Positions 1 to 9,506 of a stretch of DNA of 64,000 nucleotides are shown in pieces. The notes under the pieces were generated by a model. That model searched no databases. It was not told the origin of the DNA and saw nothing but the letters and a program-made list of their open reading frames with translations. Origin of the DNA: Leuconostocaceae bacterium ESL0723 (lineage in GTDB: Bacteria; Bacillota; Bacilli; Lactobacillales; Lactobacillaceae). Both the position numbers and the translations under genes were made by a program. Positions within the stretch are counted from its first letter, which is position 1, and each line of letters begins with the position of its first letter. The stretch lies in assembly GCA_029392055.1 (NCBI GenBank), contig CP113928.1, forward strand, positions 494,501 to 558,500, read 5' to 3'.

Positions 1-336
1 AACATTTCCTTTGTGCCATACTTCCCACTGGCTTCCGGCCTGCTAACTGGTAAGTACAGTCCGGCTGACTATCAGAAGTTTGCCAAGCAGTACAGTGAAG
101 GTCAGTATAAGGACATTATGCAGGCCCTGACCAAGGTGAAGACAATTGCCGACCAGCACGGGGTGACTGTGGCCCAGACGATTTTGGGCTGGTATATCGC
201 TAACCCGGACATTAGTGCCGTCATTCCTGGGGCCCGCAATCCCCAGCAGGTGGCGGCCAACGTTAAGGCCCTGGACGTGACCTTGAGTGCTGGCGAGTAC
301 GAGCAGATTGATCAGGCCTTTGCTGCTTTTAAATAA
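1..336 (+). CDS. Aldo/keto reductase family protein, C-terminal part (cut by window start)
   Basis: The frame is open from base 1 to the TAA at 334-336, so the gene begins upstream of the window; a GTG at 13 is only an internal Val codon. The 111 visible residues match the C-terminal half of the aldo/keto reductase TIM barrel: 'FPLASGLLTGKY' near the start, a helix with 'GVTVAQTILGWYIANP', then 'VIPGARNPQQVAANV', the NADP-phosphate binding segment typical of the family. The catalytic Asp/Tyr/Lys/His residues lie in the missing N-terminal part, so substrate cannot be inferred. The product is expected to be a cytoplasmic NADPH-dependent oxidoreductase. The gene ends at a bidirectional terminator shared with rpsT. 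Confidence 0.85.
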   Translation, partial: NISFVPYFPLASGLLTGKYSPADYQKFAKQYSEGQYKDIMQALTKVKTIADQHGVTVAQTILGWYIANPDISAVIPGARNPQQVAANVKALDVTLSAGEYEQIDQAFAAFK

Positions 337-346
337 AAATGGACAC

Positions 347-381
347 AAAAAAGCTTGGTGTGATTAACACCAAGCTTTTTT
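347..381. terminator. Bidirectional intrinsic terminator (AKR gene / rpsT)
   Basis: A perfect 15-bp stem (347-361 with 367-381), AAAAAAGCTTGGTGT paired with its complement around a 5-nt loop, gives a T-run on both strands. It lies between two convergent genes and can serve both. Confidence 0.9.
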
Positions 382-388
382 ATTTGAA

Positions 389-640
389 TTACTTAACGCG
401 CTTTGCCAAACGTGACTTCTGACGAGAAGCCTTGTTCTTCTTAATCAAGCCCTTTGAGTAGGCGTGGTCAATCGCAGCTGAAGCTTCGCGGTAAAGGCTT
501 TCCAAGTCGCTTGAACCAGCGGCTGCGGCCTTTTCGAAACGCTTAACAGCTGAACGGTAAGCACTGCGCTGTGGTTCGTTGCGGTCGTGTTGCTTTTGAC
601 TGAGGCGAACCCGTTGAATTGATGATTCAATAATAGGCAT
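389..640 (-). CDS. rpsT: Small ribosomal subunit protein bS20
   Basis: The 83-residue product begins 'MPIIESSIQRVRLSQKQHD' and ends with the Lys/Arg-rich 'KKNKASRQKSRLAKRVK', the three-helix, very basic architecture of bS20, which binds 16S rRNA in the body of the 30S subunit. Length is normal. The start is set by AAGGAG 7 nt upstream of ATG (640-638). It follows rpsO on the same strand after 40 nt, so both are probably co-transcribed from the promoter at about 1054-1081. It ends at the shared terminator at 347-381. Confidence 0.95.
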   Translation of the reverse strand: MPIIESSIQRVRLSQKQHDRNEPQRSAYRSAVKRFEKAAAAGSSDLESLYREASAAIDHAYSKGLIKKNKASRQKSRLAKRVK

Positions 641-680
641 ATGTCTTTCTCCTTAAATTTGATACGGCTGAAATTGTCGC

Positions 681-950
681 TTAACGACGAAGTCCCAGAC
701 GCTTAATGAGCTCACGGTAACGTTGGATATCGTTGTTCCGCAGGTAACGCAAGAGGTTACGACGGCGACCAATCTTCTTAAGAAGTCCACGCTGTGAGTG
801 GAAGTCGTGCTTGTGGTTGCTCATGTGCGTGTTCAGTTCGTTGATGTCAGCAGTTAATACCGCCACTTGAACTTCGACTGAACCAGTATCGCCTTCTTGG
901 CGAGCATATTCCTTAATGATTTCGTTCTTACGTTCTTGAGTAAGGGCCAT
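681..950 (-). CDS. rpsO: Small ribosomal subunit protein uS15
   Basis: This encodes the 89-residue uS15, an early 30S assembly protein that binds the central domain of 16S rRNA and bridges to the 50S subunit. Recognisable segments are '[18 protein letters not shown]' and '[18 protein letters not shown]'. Upstream in-frame GTG and ATG codons (962, 956) would give 'MAMIMALTQ', but the conserved N-terminus 'MALTQERK' and the AAAGGTGG site 8 nt before the ATG at 950 favour the shorter form. The ~100-nt leader contains a GTTGT/ACAAC stem and a CGTCG/CGGCG stem; uS15 autoregulates its own mRNA in several bacteria, so these may belong to a regulatory fold (inference). Here rpsO precedes rpsT directly. 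Confidence 0.95.
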   Translation of the reverse strand: MALTQERKNEIIKEYARQEGDTGSVEVQVAVLTADINELNTHMSNHKHDFHSQRGLLKKIGRRRNLLRYLRNNDIQRYRELIKRLGLRR

Positions 951-1053
951 AATCATTGCCACCTTTCTATTCTAAAATGTCGCCGTATTCTGAGTAAAAC
1001 GACGGTGAGACGCTAAACTAAGAAAACGGTCGGTTGTTTTGACAACAGGCTCT

Positions 1054-1081
1054 ATTATACGGGCTTTTCACCAAATTGCAA
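1054..1081 (-). promoter_or_regulatory. Promoter for rpsO-rpsT
   Basis: Read on the minus strand: -35 TTGCAA (1081-1076), 16-nt spacer, -10 TATAAT (1059-1054). It lies about 100 nt upstream of rpsO. Confidence 0.7.
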
Positions 1082-1113
1082 CCTAAATGCAAACTAAGGC
1101 AAGGGTGGAATTA

Positions 1114-1122
1114 TGCTAAAAT
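1114..1122 (+). promoter_or_regulatory. Extended -10 promoter element upstream of gatC
   Basis: TGCTAAAAT is an extended -10 (TGn plus TAAAAT) with no good -35 at the expected distance. A short GC hairpin follows at 1162-1175 (CGGG...CCCG) in the leader, before the gatC start at 1199. Confidence 0.45.
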
Positions 1123-1198
1123 ATAGGGGAATGAAAATAAAAGAAAGGGTAGTAATTTGGGCGGGTGAAAGCCCGTTGACAAATGAAGTTAGGGACTG

Positions 1199-1507
1199 AT
1201 GGCAGAACAGATTTCAAAAGACCAGGTCGCCCACGTGGCTAGCCTGGCCAAGTTGGCCTTTGATGAAGAGGGCTTGAATGAATTTACCGAACAGTTGGGG
1301 GATATTTTATCCCTCTTTGAGACCTTACAAGAGGTGGATACCAGCGAGGTGGAACCGACCTATTCGGTCACTACCAATGTGAACCACTTGCGGGAGGACC
1401 AGGCTGATAACTGGCACCAGAAGCGCGAACTCTTAGCCAATGCACCAGAGGAAGCGGCGGACTTGATTAAGGTACCCGCAATTTTGAAAGGGGAGGCAGA
1501 GGAATGA
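1199..1507 (+). CDS. gatC: Asp-tRNA(Asn)/Glu-tRNA(Gln) amidotransferase subunit C
   Basis: The 102-residue GatC is the small belt-like subunit that wraps around GatA and GatB in the GatCAB complex, which converts misacylated Glu-tRNA(Gln) or Asp-tRNA(Asn) to the correct amide form. Family signatures are '[17 protein letters not shown]' near the N-terminus and 'LREDQADN' followed by '[19 protein letters not shown]' at the C-terminus. It overlaps gatA by 4 nt (ATGA), indicating translational coupling. The region before the ATG has only a weak Shine-Dalgarno (AGGGA). Confidence 0.95.
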   Translation: MAEQISKDQVAHVASLAKLAFDEEGLNEFTEQLGDILSLFETLQEVDTSEVEPTYSVTTNVNHLREDQADNWHQKRELLANAPEEAADLIKVPAILKGEAEE

Positions 1508-2970
1508 CCTTTAACTTTTTCGACCATGACTTGGCTGCCTTGCACCAAGGTTTGAAAGATGGCCAGTTTACTGCCCAGGGACTGGTTCAGGGTAGTCTAG
1601 ATAACATTGCTAAGACCAATGACCAGCTCCAGTCCTTTTTAAACACCAACCCGGATTTGGCCCTAGAGCAGGCCAAGGCCGTTGATGAAGCTGGTGATTT
1701 TGCCCATCCCTTAGCTGGTATTCCGCTGGGACTCAAGGACAACATTGCGACCAAGGGTCTGCCAACTACGGCGGCTTCCAAAATCTTGGAAGGCTTTAAG
1801 CCGGTCTATGATGCAACCGTGGTGGATAAGCTCCGCGACCAGGGCGCAATTTCAGTCGGTAAGACCAACATGGATGAGTTTGCCATGGGTGGTTCGACGG
1901 AAAGTTCCCACTACCAAAAGACGACCAACGCCTGGGATAGCAGCAAGGTACCCGGTGGTTCATCAGGTGGATCTGGGGCGGCCGTGGCTGCGGGCCAGGT
2001 ACCCTTTGCCCTAGGTTCTGATACTGGTGGTTCAATCCGTCAGCCAGCTGCCTTTAACGGTATTGTTGGCATGAAGCCAACCTATGGTCGGGTTTCCCGG
2101 TTCGGCCTCTTTGCCATGGCCTCTTCTTTGGATCAAATTGGTCCCTTCACCCGTAAGGTCCAAGACAATGCCACGGTTCTTAATGCCCTGGCTGGTTTTG
2201 ACCCTAAGGATTCAACTTCAGCCGAGGTTGAGGTTCCTGACTTTACCGCTAACCTAGGCAAAGATATCAAGGGCTTGAAGGTTGCGGTGCCAAAGGAATA
2301 CTTCTCAGAAGGAATCGATGACGGCGTGGCCAAGACGGTACGGGCCGGCATTGACCAACTAAAGGCCCTGGGTGCTACGGTCGATGAAGTCAGCCTGCCC
2401 CACACCAAGTACGGCGTGGCCGCTTACTATATCCTGATGTCTTCGGAAGCCTCATCTAACTTGCAACGTTACGATGGCATCCGTTATGGTTTCCGGGCAC
2501 CGGATGCTAAGACCCTAGAAGAGGTCTATGTTAAGACTCGTTCAGAAGGCTTTGGCGATGAAGTTAAGCGCCGGATTATGCTAGGAACCTTCTCCCTGTC
2601 AGCCGGCGCCTATGATGCCTTCTTTAAGAAGGCGGCCCAGATTCGGACCTTGATGATTCAGGACTTTAACCAGGTCTTTGAAAACTACGATTTGATTGTT
2701 GGACCAACCACGCCAACGGTTGCCTATGGATTGGGCACTGAAATTGATGATCCCAAGGCCATGTACTTAGGTGATGTTTTGACCATCCCAGTGAACCTGG
2801 CTGGCCTACCTGGCCTGTCGATTAACGCTGGCTTTGTGGACGGTTTGCCGGTTGGTATGCAGTTGATTGGTAAGGCCTTTGATGAGGCCACGGTTTACCA
2901 GGCGGCCTACGCCTTTGAACAGGCTACCCGCCTATTTGAGAAGAAGCCTGCCATTGCAGACGAGTACTAA
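1504..2970 (+). CDS. gatA: Asp-tRNA(Asn)/Glu-tRNA(Gln) amidotransferase subunit A
   Basis: The 488-residue amidase-signature enzyme hydrolyses glutamine and passes ammonia to GatB. The Ser-cisSer-Lys triad is visible: Lys in '[14 protein letters not shown]' (about residue 78), the Gly/Ser-rich '[14 protein letters not shown]' with cis-Ser (about 155), and the nucleophile in '[14 protein letters not shown]' (about 177). The length is normal. It sits between gatC (4-nt overlap) and gatB (12-nt gap with AAGGAGG), the usual Firmicutes gatCAB operon. Confidence 0.97.
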   Translation: MTFNFFDHDLAALHQGLKDGQFTAQGLVQGSLDNIAKTNDQLQSFLNTNPDLALEQAKAVDEAGDFAHPLAGIPLGLKDNIATKGLPTTAASKILEGFKPVYDATVVDKLRDQGAISVGKTNMDEFAMGGSTESSHYQKTTNAWDSSKVPGGSSGGSGAAVAAGQVPFALGSDTGGSIRQPAAFNGIVGMKPTYGRVSRFGLFAMASSLDQIGPFTRKVQDNATVLNALAGFDPKDSTSAEVEVPDFTANLGKDIKGLKVAVPKEYFSEGIDDGVAKTVRAGIDQLKALGATVDEVSLPHTKYGVAAYYILMSSEASSNLQRYDGIRYGFRAPDAKTLEEVYVKTRSEGFGDEVKRRIMLGTFSLSAGAYDAFFKKAAQIRTLMIQDFNQVFENYDLIVGPTTPTVAYGLGTEIDDPKAMYLGDVLTIPVNLAGLPGLSINAGFVDGLPVGMQLIGKAFDEATVYQAAYAFEQATRLFEKKPAIADEY

Positions 2971-2982
2971 GGAGGCCAATTC

Positions 2983-4422
2983 ATGGGAAGTGGAAATTTT
3001 GAAACAACGATTGGCCTAGAAGTCCACGTTGAAATGCAGACGAATTCAAAGCTCTTGTCACCTTCACCAGTGCATTACGGTGATGAGCCTAACGAAAATA
3101 CTAATGTCATTGACTGGGGTTATCCCGGAGTCTTGCCCGTGGCTAACCGGGGAGCGATTGAGTTTGGGATGCGAGTAGCCTTGGCCCTTCACGCCGATAT
3201 CTCACCATTTATTCGCTGGGACCGTAAGAACTACGTTTACCCTGATAACCCAAAGTCATATCAGACAACCCAGTCGGCTACGCCCCTTGGTAAAAATGGT
3301 TATTTGGATGTGACCCTGTCTGATGGTAGTACCAAGCGAGTCCGGATTCACGAGCTGCACGTCGAAGAAGATGCCGGTAAGAACACCCACGGTAGTGATG
3401 GTTATTCCTACGTTGATTTGAACCGGCAGGGCACGCCGCTGATTGAAATTGTCTCTGAACCAGACATGCACTCGCCTGAAGAGGCCTATGCTTATTTGGA
3501 ACAGTTGCGTCAGGTCATCCTCTTTACCGGGGTATCAGAGGCCAAGATGCAGGAAGGTCAGATGCGGGCGGATGTGAACGTTTCCATCCGACCCTTTGGC
3601 TCAGATGAATACGGTACCCGAGTTGAAATGAAGAATATCAACTCCTTTAACTACGTCCGTAACGCCCTGGCCTATGAGGAAAAGCGGCAGGGCGCGGCCG
3701 TACGAGCTGGTGAGCCAATCGTGCAAGAGACCCGGCGTTATGATGAGCCGTCTAAGTCGACGATTTCAATGCGGGTTAAGGAAGTGGCGGATGATTACCG
3801 TTACTTCCCAGAACCAGACCTAGCCCCAATTGAAATCAGCCAGGAATGGATTGACAAGGTTGCGGCTGAGCTGCCTAAGTCAGCCAAGGAACGGCAGGAA
3901 TACTACGTTAACGAATTGGGGATTGAGCCTTATGACGCTGAGGTTTTGACCCAGACTTTGGCCATGGCCAACTTCTATGACCAAACGGTCGCCGATGGGG
4001 CTGACCCTAAGCGGGCTGCCAACTACCTGATTGGGGATGTTAACGCCTATCTGAACAAGACCCAGGCAGAACTGCAGGAAACGAAGCTGACTCCTGAACA
4101 CCTAGCCGGCATGATTAAGCTGATTGAAGATGGCACGATTTCAACCAAGCAGGCTAAGAAGGTCTTTGAAGCCATCTTGGACGGTGAAGAACCAGAAGCC
4201 TATGCTAAGGCCAACGGCCTGGTTCAAATCAGTGATCCAGCTGTCTTGCAACCATGGGTGGATGAGGTCTTGGATGCTAACCCCCAGTCGATTGAAGACT
4301 TCAAGGGTGGTAAGGACCGCGCTGTTGGTTACCTGGTCGGCCAGTTGATGAAGAAGTCAAAGGGTCAGGCCAACCCAACCGTTTTGAACCAACTCTTAAT
4401 GGCTGCCCTAAAGCAGCGTTAA
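2983..4422 (+). CDS. gatB: Asp-tRNA(Asn)/Glu-tRNA(Gln) amidotransferase subunit B
   Basis: The 479-residue GatB is the tRNA-binding kinase/transamidase subunit: it phosphorylates the misacylated tRNA side chain and amidates it with GatA-derived ammonia. Diagnostic stretches are 'TTIGLEVHVEMQTNSKLL' at the N-terminus, 'HVEEDAGK' (about 127), 'NRQGTPLIEIVSEPDM', and the C-terminal YqeY-like helical domain ending 'VGQLMKKSKGQANP'. The ATG at 2983 follows AAGGAGG at 6-nt spacing. Together with gatC and gatA it forms a complete set, which implies the organism makes Gln-tRNA and/or Asn-tRNA indirectly. Confidence 0.97.
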   Translation: MGSGNFETTIGLEVHVEMQTNSKLLSPSPVHYGDEPNENTNVIDWGYPGVLPVANRGAIEFGMRVALALHADISPFIRWDRKNYVYPDNPKSYQTTQSATPLGKNGYLDVTLSDGSTKRVRIHELHVEEDAGKNTHGSDGYSYVDLNRQGTPLIEIVSEPDMHSPEEAYAYLEQLRQVILFTGVSEAKMQEGQMRADVNVSIRPFGSDEYGTRVEMKNINSFNYVRNALAYEEKRQGAAVRAGEPIVQETRRYDEPSKSTISMRVKEVADDYRYFPEPDLAPIEISQEWIDKVAAELPKSAKERQEYYVNELGIEPYDAEVLTQTLAMANFYDQTVADGADPKRAANYLIGDVNAYLNKTQAELQETKLTPEHLAGMIKLIEDGTISTKQAKKVFEAILDGEEPEAYAKANGLVQISDPAVLQPWVDEVLDANPQSIEDFKGGKDRAVGYLVGQLMKKSKGQANPTVLNQLLMAALKQR

Positions 4423-4428
4423 TTTAAT

Positions 4429-4442
4429 GGGACCTCGGTCCC
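4429..4442 (+). other. Intercistronic mini-hairpin (gatB-dgkB)
   Basis: GGGACCTCGGTCCC folds as GGGAC[CTCG]GTCCC, a compact stem with a tetraloop and no T-run. It lies 6 nt after the gatB stop and 14 nt before the dgkB Shine-Dalgarno. It is not a canonical terminator. Confidence 0.6.
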
Positions 4443-4473
4443 GTACATATCATACGAAGGAGTCAGTCCCAAA

Positions 4474-5499
4474 GTGGGGCGGATTGAGCAGATGAAACGA
4501 GCCCGCATAATTTACAACCCAACTTCCGGTCGGGAAGTTATTAAGCGCGAAATGCTAGAAATTTTATCGGTTTATGAAAAGGCTGGCTATGAAACTTCGG
4601 CCTATGCCACCACCCCCGAACCAATGAGCGCGGCCCGAGAAGCCACTCGAGCAGCCCTGGATGGCTTTGATCTAATCGTCGCTGCTGGTGGGGATGGGAC
4701 CATTAACGAAGTGGTTAATGGGGTTGCGCCACTGCCTAAGCGGCCAATGCTCGCCATCATTCCCGCTGGCACGACCAACGATTACGCCCGGGCCCTCAAG
4801 GTGCCCCGGGATGCCCCCCTGGATGCAGCGAAGATTATCTATAATCATGAGAGCATCAAGATGGACATCGGTGAAGTCACCATCGGCCATGAGCACAAGT
4901 ACTTCATGAACATTGCTGCTCTGGGTAAGATTAGTGAGGTGACCTACGCGGTCCCTTCTTCGATGAAGGCCCTCTACGGTTATTTGGCCTACCTGATTAA
5001 AGGGGCGGAGCTGATGACCCGGCTGGAAAATGTGAATGCCCGGGTTCGCTACGATGATGGTGAATACTCTGGTAACATTTTCATGATTTTTTTGGCCCTG
5101 ACCAACTCGGTTGGTGGTTTTGAATCAATCGTGCCCGATGCCAAGTTGGATGATGGCAAGTTTACCCTGCTGATTGTTAAAACTGGTAGCATTGTTCAAA
5201 TTCTGCAGATGGTCGCCCAGATGCTAAATGGTGGCCGCCACGTTGATAATGAGAATTTGATTTATAAGAAGACCAGCCACGTTGACATTGAACCCTTGGA
5301 CCATGCCCAGCTGAAGGTCAACCTGGATGGTGAGTATGGGGGCGATGCGCCCATGTCCTTTGATGTGCTTAAGCAACACATCCGCTTTGTCGCTGACCGC
5401 TCGGCCATGAAGGACAATAGCACCGTTGACAAGTACAAGCAGGAGTTCGTCCACCAGGTCGAACAGTTAGAAGCCCAAGGCAAAGAGAAGGAATCGTAA
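4474..5499 (+). CDS. dgkB: Diacylglycerol kinase (DgkB/YerQ type)
   Basis: This lipid kinase family protein (341 codons from the GTG at 4474) phosphorylates diacylglycerol released by lipoteichoic acid synthesis back to phosphatidic acid. The DAGK catalytic signature 'VAAGGDGTINEVVNG' appears near residue 75, followed by 'AIIPAGTTNDYARAL'. The GTG start is chosen because AAGGAG (4457-4462) is 11 nt upstream; the ATG at 4492 (giving 'MKRARIIYNPTSGRE', the commonest family N-terminus) is 29 nt from it and has no other ribosome-binding site, but remains possible. It overlaps the next gene by one base (TAATG). The gatCAB-dgkB-rlmCD order is also known from Bacillus. Confidence 0.9.
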   Translation: MGRIEQMKRARIIYNPTSGREVIKREMLEILSVYEKAGYETSAYATTPEPMSAAREATRAALDGFDLIVAAGGDGTINEVVNGVAPLPKRPMLAIIPAGTTNDYARALKVPRDAPLDAAKIIYNHESIKMDIGEVTIGHEHKYFMNIAALGKISEVTYAVPSSMKALYGYLAYLIKGAELMTRLENVNARVRYDDGEYSGNIFMIFLALTNSVGGFESIVPDAKLDDGKFTLLIVKTGSIVQILQMVAQMLNGGRHVDNENLIYKKTSHVDIEPLDHAQLKVNLDGEYGGDAPMSFDVLKQHIRFVADRSAMKDNSTVDKYKQEFVHQVEQLEAQGKEKES

Positions 5500-6893
5500 T
5501 GGCCAAGAAAAATCGGGTGACCCCAGTTAAGGCCCCGGTCAGTAAAAATGAACAGTTGACCGCTACGGTCACGGACTTGACCTACCAGGGCATGGGGGTG
5601 GTTAAGGTTGACCATTATCCCTTATTTGTCAAAGACGCCTTGCCCGGTGAAGAGATTCAACTACTGGTCACCAAGCCCTTGAAGAACTATGGTTTTGCCC
5701 GGGTGGTGAAGCGGCTCACGACCTCGCCTGATCGGGCCCCAGTGGTTGATCAAATTGGGATTAGCACTGGGATTGCGCCCTTGATTAACCTGAAGTATCC
5801 GGCCCAGTTGACCTTTAAGCAGGCCCAGGTCCAAGAGCTTTTTAAAAAAGTCCACTTACCAGTGACGGTGGCACCTACGCTTGGCATGGATAATCCGAGC
5901 CATTACCGTAACAAGGCCCAGGTACCGGTCCAAAACCAGCATGGGCATCTGGTGACCGGCTTTTACCGGCGCGGGTCTCATCAGTTAGTTGCCGCTGATG
6001 AATTTTATATTCAAGATGAGCACATCGACCAGGCCATTAAGGTCACTCGGGAGATCCTAGACCAGTTCCAGGTGACCGCCTATGATGAGCGCAGCCGTCG
6101 GGGTGTCCTACGTCACTTGATGGCCCGCTACGGCCGGCAAAGTGGGGAACTAATGGTGGTTTTGGTGACCAATGGTCGTCACTTACCCCATGCCCAAGAA
6201 ATTGTGGCGGCCCTCCAAGACCGCCTACCCGATTTAACAAGTGTCGTTCAAAATATTAATGATCAGTCCACTAACGTCATCATGGGGCATGAAAATGTGA
6301 CCCTGTGGGGGCGGGCTGAAATCAAGGACCAACTCCTAGGCAAGACCTATCTGATTGGACCGAATTCCTTTTACCAGGTTAATCCTCAGACCACGGCCAA
6401 GTTGTACGAATTAGCCGCTCAACGGGCTCAGTTAAAGCCTAGTGACACGGTGATTGATGCCTACTGTGGGATTGGTACGATTGCTTTGACCGTGGCCGAC
6501 CAGGTTAAACAGGTTTACGGAGTCGAAGTCGTGTCCCAGGCTATTGAGAATGCCAAGGTCAATGCGGCCTTAAACCAGGTCAAGAACGTGGATTTTGTCG
6601 TTGGCGATGCGCCAGCGCAAATGGCTGCCTGGCAGGCTGAGGGTCTGCGTCCGGATGTAATTTTTGTTGATCCACCTCGTAAGGGACTGACTCAGGAGTT
6701 TATTGAGGCCGCGGTGGCGACTGAGCCTAAGCGGGTGGTCTACATTTCCTGCAACCCGGCCACGCTGGCCCGGGATGCCGTGGCCTTTGAAGAACTGGGT
6801 TATGCCATCAGTGGTCCTATTCAACCGGTGGACCAGTTTCCACAAACCGTTCACATTGAGTGTGTGGCGGTCTTTGAACAGGCCCAGTCTTAA
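5499..6893 (+). CDS. rlmCD: 23S rRNA (uracil-C5)-methyltransferase, RlmCD/RumA family
   Basis: The 464-residue S-adenosylmethionine-dependent methyltransferase has an N-terminal TRAM domain ('LTATVTDLTYQGMGVVKVD'), a Rossmann fold with 'VIDAYCGIGTIALTVA' (about 325), 'VDPPRKGL' (about 390) and the catalytic Cys in 'YISCNPATLARD' (about 413). By homology it makes m5U in 23S rRNA. The segment that in many relatives holds a four-Cys [4Fe-4S] site (residues 80-110, 'DQIGISTGIAPLINLKYPAQ') contains no cysteine, so the cluster is absent. Translation is coupled to dgkB by the TAATG overlap. Confidence 0.88.
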   Translation: MAKKNRVTPVKAPVSKNEQLTATVTDLTYQGMGVVKVDHYPLFVKDALPGEEIQLLVTKPLKNYGFARVVKRLTTSPDRAPVVDQIGISTGIAPLINLKYPAQLTFKQAQVQELFKKVHLPVTVAPTLGMDNPSHYRNKAQVPVQNQHGHLVTGFYRRGSHQLVAADEFYIQDEHIDQAIKVTREILDQFQVTAYDERSRRGVLRHLMARYGRQSGELMVVLVTNGRHLPHAQEIVAALQDRLPDLTSVVQNINDQSTNVIMGHENVTLWGRAEIKDQLLGKTYLIGPNSFYQVNPQTTAKLYELAAQRAQLKPSDTVIDAYCGIGTIALTVADQVKQVYGVEVVSQAIENAKVNAALNQVKNVDFVVGDAPAQMAAWQAEGLRPDVIFVDPPRKGLTQEFIEAAVATEPKRVVYISCNPATLARDAVAFEELGYAISGPIQPVDQFPQTVHIECVAVFEQAQS

Positions 6894-6920
6894 TCAATTA
6901 TTGTGGAGGAGGTTTGGGTC

Positions 6921-9506
6921 GTGAGTACCAAAGATGAAACCCCAATGATGGTCCAGTACCATCAAATTAAAGACCAATACCCCGATACCTTTGTGTTTTA
7001 CCGCCTCGGGGATTTTTTTGAGTTGTTTGAAGATGACGCCATTAAGGGTGCCAAGCTGCTCGAACTAACCCTGACCTCGCGGAATAAGAACTCTAAAAAT
7101 CCGGTGCCCATGGCTGGGATTCCTCACCATGCGGCCCAAAATTACATTGATATTTTAGTTGACCAGGGTTACAAGGTGGCCATCGTTGAACAGATGAGCG
7201 ACCCAGCGACCAGTAAGGGGATGGTGGACCGGGAAGTTGTCCAACTCATTACGCCCGGTACCAAATTGTCATCGGGTGCCGGTGGCCAGGATGGTAAGGA
7301 GAATAACTACCTGGCTGCCCTATGGCCCAGTGATGGCCGTTGGTCGTTAAGTTATGTTGATTTATCGACCGGTGAGCTAAAAGTTACCACGATTGAAGAG
7401 GCTGCCGACATCCTTGACGAACTGAGTGCCCTAGAGGTCAAGGAGGTCGTCTTTCCTAAAGATGTGTCTGGCACTAACAGTCAGGAACTCGTTAACCAAC
7501 TAGGTCAGCGGGGTGTCTTAGTCTCTTATCAAAGCCAGGGCGAACCCAACGCTGAAATTAGTTACCTGACCCAGGGACTAGACCAGTCTGGTGAGCAGGC
7601 GGGGACTGCCATGCTGCTGCACTACCTCTTTAACACGCAGCGGCGTAACCTGGACCACATCATGCCAGCCCAGTGTTATGAGCGCTTGGCCTATTTGAAG
7701 TTCAACGATAGTACCCGGAAAAATTTGGACCTGGTGGAAAATGCCCGTACCCAGAAAAAGGCGGGTTCCTTGCTGGGCCTAATCGACCAGACCAAGACCG
7801 CCATGGGTGGCCGGATGCTCAAGCAGTGGTTGCTTAGGCCCCTGCGTAACCTAGATGATATCCAGGAACGTTTGGACCTGGTGGAACGGTTTCAGGCCGA
7901 CTTTTTCCGGCGGGGGGCGATTCAAGACCAGCTCAAGTCAGTTTATGACTTGGAACGCCTGGCTGCCCGCGCCGCGATGGGCACCTTAAATGCCCGGGAA
8001 TTAGTCCAGCTTCGCCGGTCACTGAGTACCATTCCTACCATCAAGGCGGAGTTAGCCGGCAGTGATGACCCGCTGTTGCAGCAGCTCAATCAATCCCTCG
8101 ATGATATGACCGATATCACGTCCTTGATTGAAGCGGCCATTGTTGATGACCCACCAGTTAGTGTCCGGGAAGGGGATATCATTCGGCCAGGCTTTGATGA
8201 GCAGATTGACCAGTACCGGCAGGTGCTGACTGATAACCAGCAGTGGCTTTCTGAACTAGAACGTAGTGAACGTGAAGTAACTGGGATTAACTCCCTTAAG
8301 GTTGGCTACAATAAGAACTTTGGCTACTTCATCGAGGTCACCAAGGCCAACATTGATAAGTTAGCGCCAGACCGCTACCAGCGGCGACAAACCCTGACCA
8401 ATGCTGAGCGTTTTATTACCCCCGACCTGAAGGAACATGAGCAGTTAATTACGGAAGCCCAGGTCAAACTCCAGCAGGTGGAATACGACCGTTTTGTGGC
8501 GGTTCGCGACCGGGTCAAGGCTGAGATTCAGCGTATTCAGGGGCTGGCTAGTCGGGTTGCCCGCTTAGACGTGCTAACCGCCCTGGCGGATGTGGCCGAT
8601 AATTTGAACTTAGTTCGTCCTGAATTTCACACCGACAGTAACGCTATTCACGTTGAGCAGGGCCGCCATCCAGTGGTTGAGTCCTTGCTAGAAGCCGGTG
8701 AATTTATCGCTAATGACATTGATATGCCCGCTGATGTCCAGATTCAGTTGATTACCGGTCCTAACATGGCCGGTAAATCGACTTATATGCGCGAACTCGC
8801 TCTGATTGTTATCCTGGCTCAAATTGGTAGCTTCGTGCCAGCGCAAAGGGCCCAGCTGCCAATCTTTGACCAAATCTTTACTCGGATTGGGGCCAGCGAT
8901 GACCTGGTTAATGGTCAGTCAACCTTCATGGTCGAGATGGCGGAAGCCGAGCAGGCAATTGCCGGTGCCACCCAGCAGTCCTTGATTCTCTTTGATGAAT
9001 TGGGACGGGGAACGGCCACCTATGATGGCATTGCCCTGGCCCAGGCAATTATTGAGTATCTCGACCAGCATGTGCATGCTAAGACCCTGTTCTCAACGCA
9101 TTATCATGAACTGACTACCCTTGCTGAACAGTATCCTGGCATCGAAAACGTCCACGTTGGCGCCAGCTTGGATGATCAGGGCCACCTGCACTTCTTACAC
9201 CAGATTGCCCCGGGTCCAGCTGACCGTTCCTATGGAATCCATGTGGCGGCCTTGGCTGGTCTGCCCCGAGAATTAATTCAAAATGCTAACCAAATCTTAG
9301 GTCACTTAGAGAGTCAAAATGGCCTGGATGAGGCAGGCAGCAGCCAGCCAATCAGCCTCTTCGAAATGCCAGCCATTAGCGAGGCCCAGGAAGAGGTCCT
9401 GGCCCAAGTCGCCCAGTTGGACCTATCCAACATGACACCGCTAGAAGCCTTAAACACTCTGGCAAAACTGCAAGAACTAGGAGGGGACCATGCCCAAGAT
9501 TCATGA
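6921..9506 (+). CDS. mutS: DNA mismatch repair protein MutS
   Basis: MutS recognises base mismatches. The mismatch-reading Phe-x-Glu is in 'YRLGDFFELFEDDA' near residue 33; the C-terminal ATPase has Walker A 'TGPNMAGKSTYMRE' (about 612), 'DDLVNGQSTFMVEM' and Walker B 'LILFDELGRGTATYDG'. The GTG at 6921 is chosen (861 residues, 'MSTKDETPMMVQYH') because GGAGGAGG at 6904-6911 is 9 nt upstream; an earlier in-frame start at 6903 would lie on the Shine-Dalgarno itself. The 3' end overlaps mutL by 17 nt, with mutL's AGGAGG site inside mutS. Confidence 0.96.
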   Translation: MSTKDETPMMVQYHQIKDQYPDTFVFYRLGDFFELFEDDAIKGAKLLELTLTSRNKNSKNPVPMAGIPHHAAQNYIDILVDQGYKVAIVEQMSDPATSKGMVDREVVQLITPGTKLSSGAGGQDGKENNYLAALWPSDGRWSLSYVDLSTGELKVTTIEEAADILDELSALEVKEVVFPKDVSGTNSQELVNQLGQRGVLVSYQSQGEPNAEISYLTQGLDQSGEQAGTAMLLHYLFNTQRRNLDHIMPAQCYERLAYLKFNDSTRKNLDLVENARTQKKAGSLLGLIDQTKTAMGGRMLKQWLLRPLRNLDDIQERLDLVERFQADFFRRGAIQDQLKSVYDLERLAARAAMGTLNARELVQLRRSLSTIPTIKAELAGSDDPLLQQLNQSLDDMTDITSLIEAAIVDDPPVSVREGDIIRPGFDEQIDQYRQVLTDNQQWLSELERSEREVTGINSLKVGYNKNFGYFIEVTKANIDKLAPDRYQRRQTLTNAERFITPDLKEHEQLITEAQVKLQQVEYDRFVAVRDRVKAEIQRIQGLASRVARLDVLTALADVADNLNLVRPEFHTDSNAIHVEQGRHPVVESLLEAGEFIANDIDMPADVQIQLITGPNMAGKSTYMRELALIVILAQIGSFVPAQRAQLPIFDQIFTRIGASDDLVNGQSTFMVEMAEAEQAIAGATQQSLILFDELGRGTATYDGIALAQAIIEYLDQHVHAKTLFSTHYHELTTLAEQYPGIENVHVGASLDDQGHLHFLHQIAPGPADRSYGIHVAALAGLPRELIQNANQILGHLESQNGLDEAGSSQPISLFEMPAISEAQEEVLAQVAQLDLSNMTPLEALNTLAKLQELGGDHAQDS

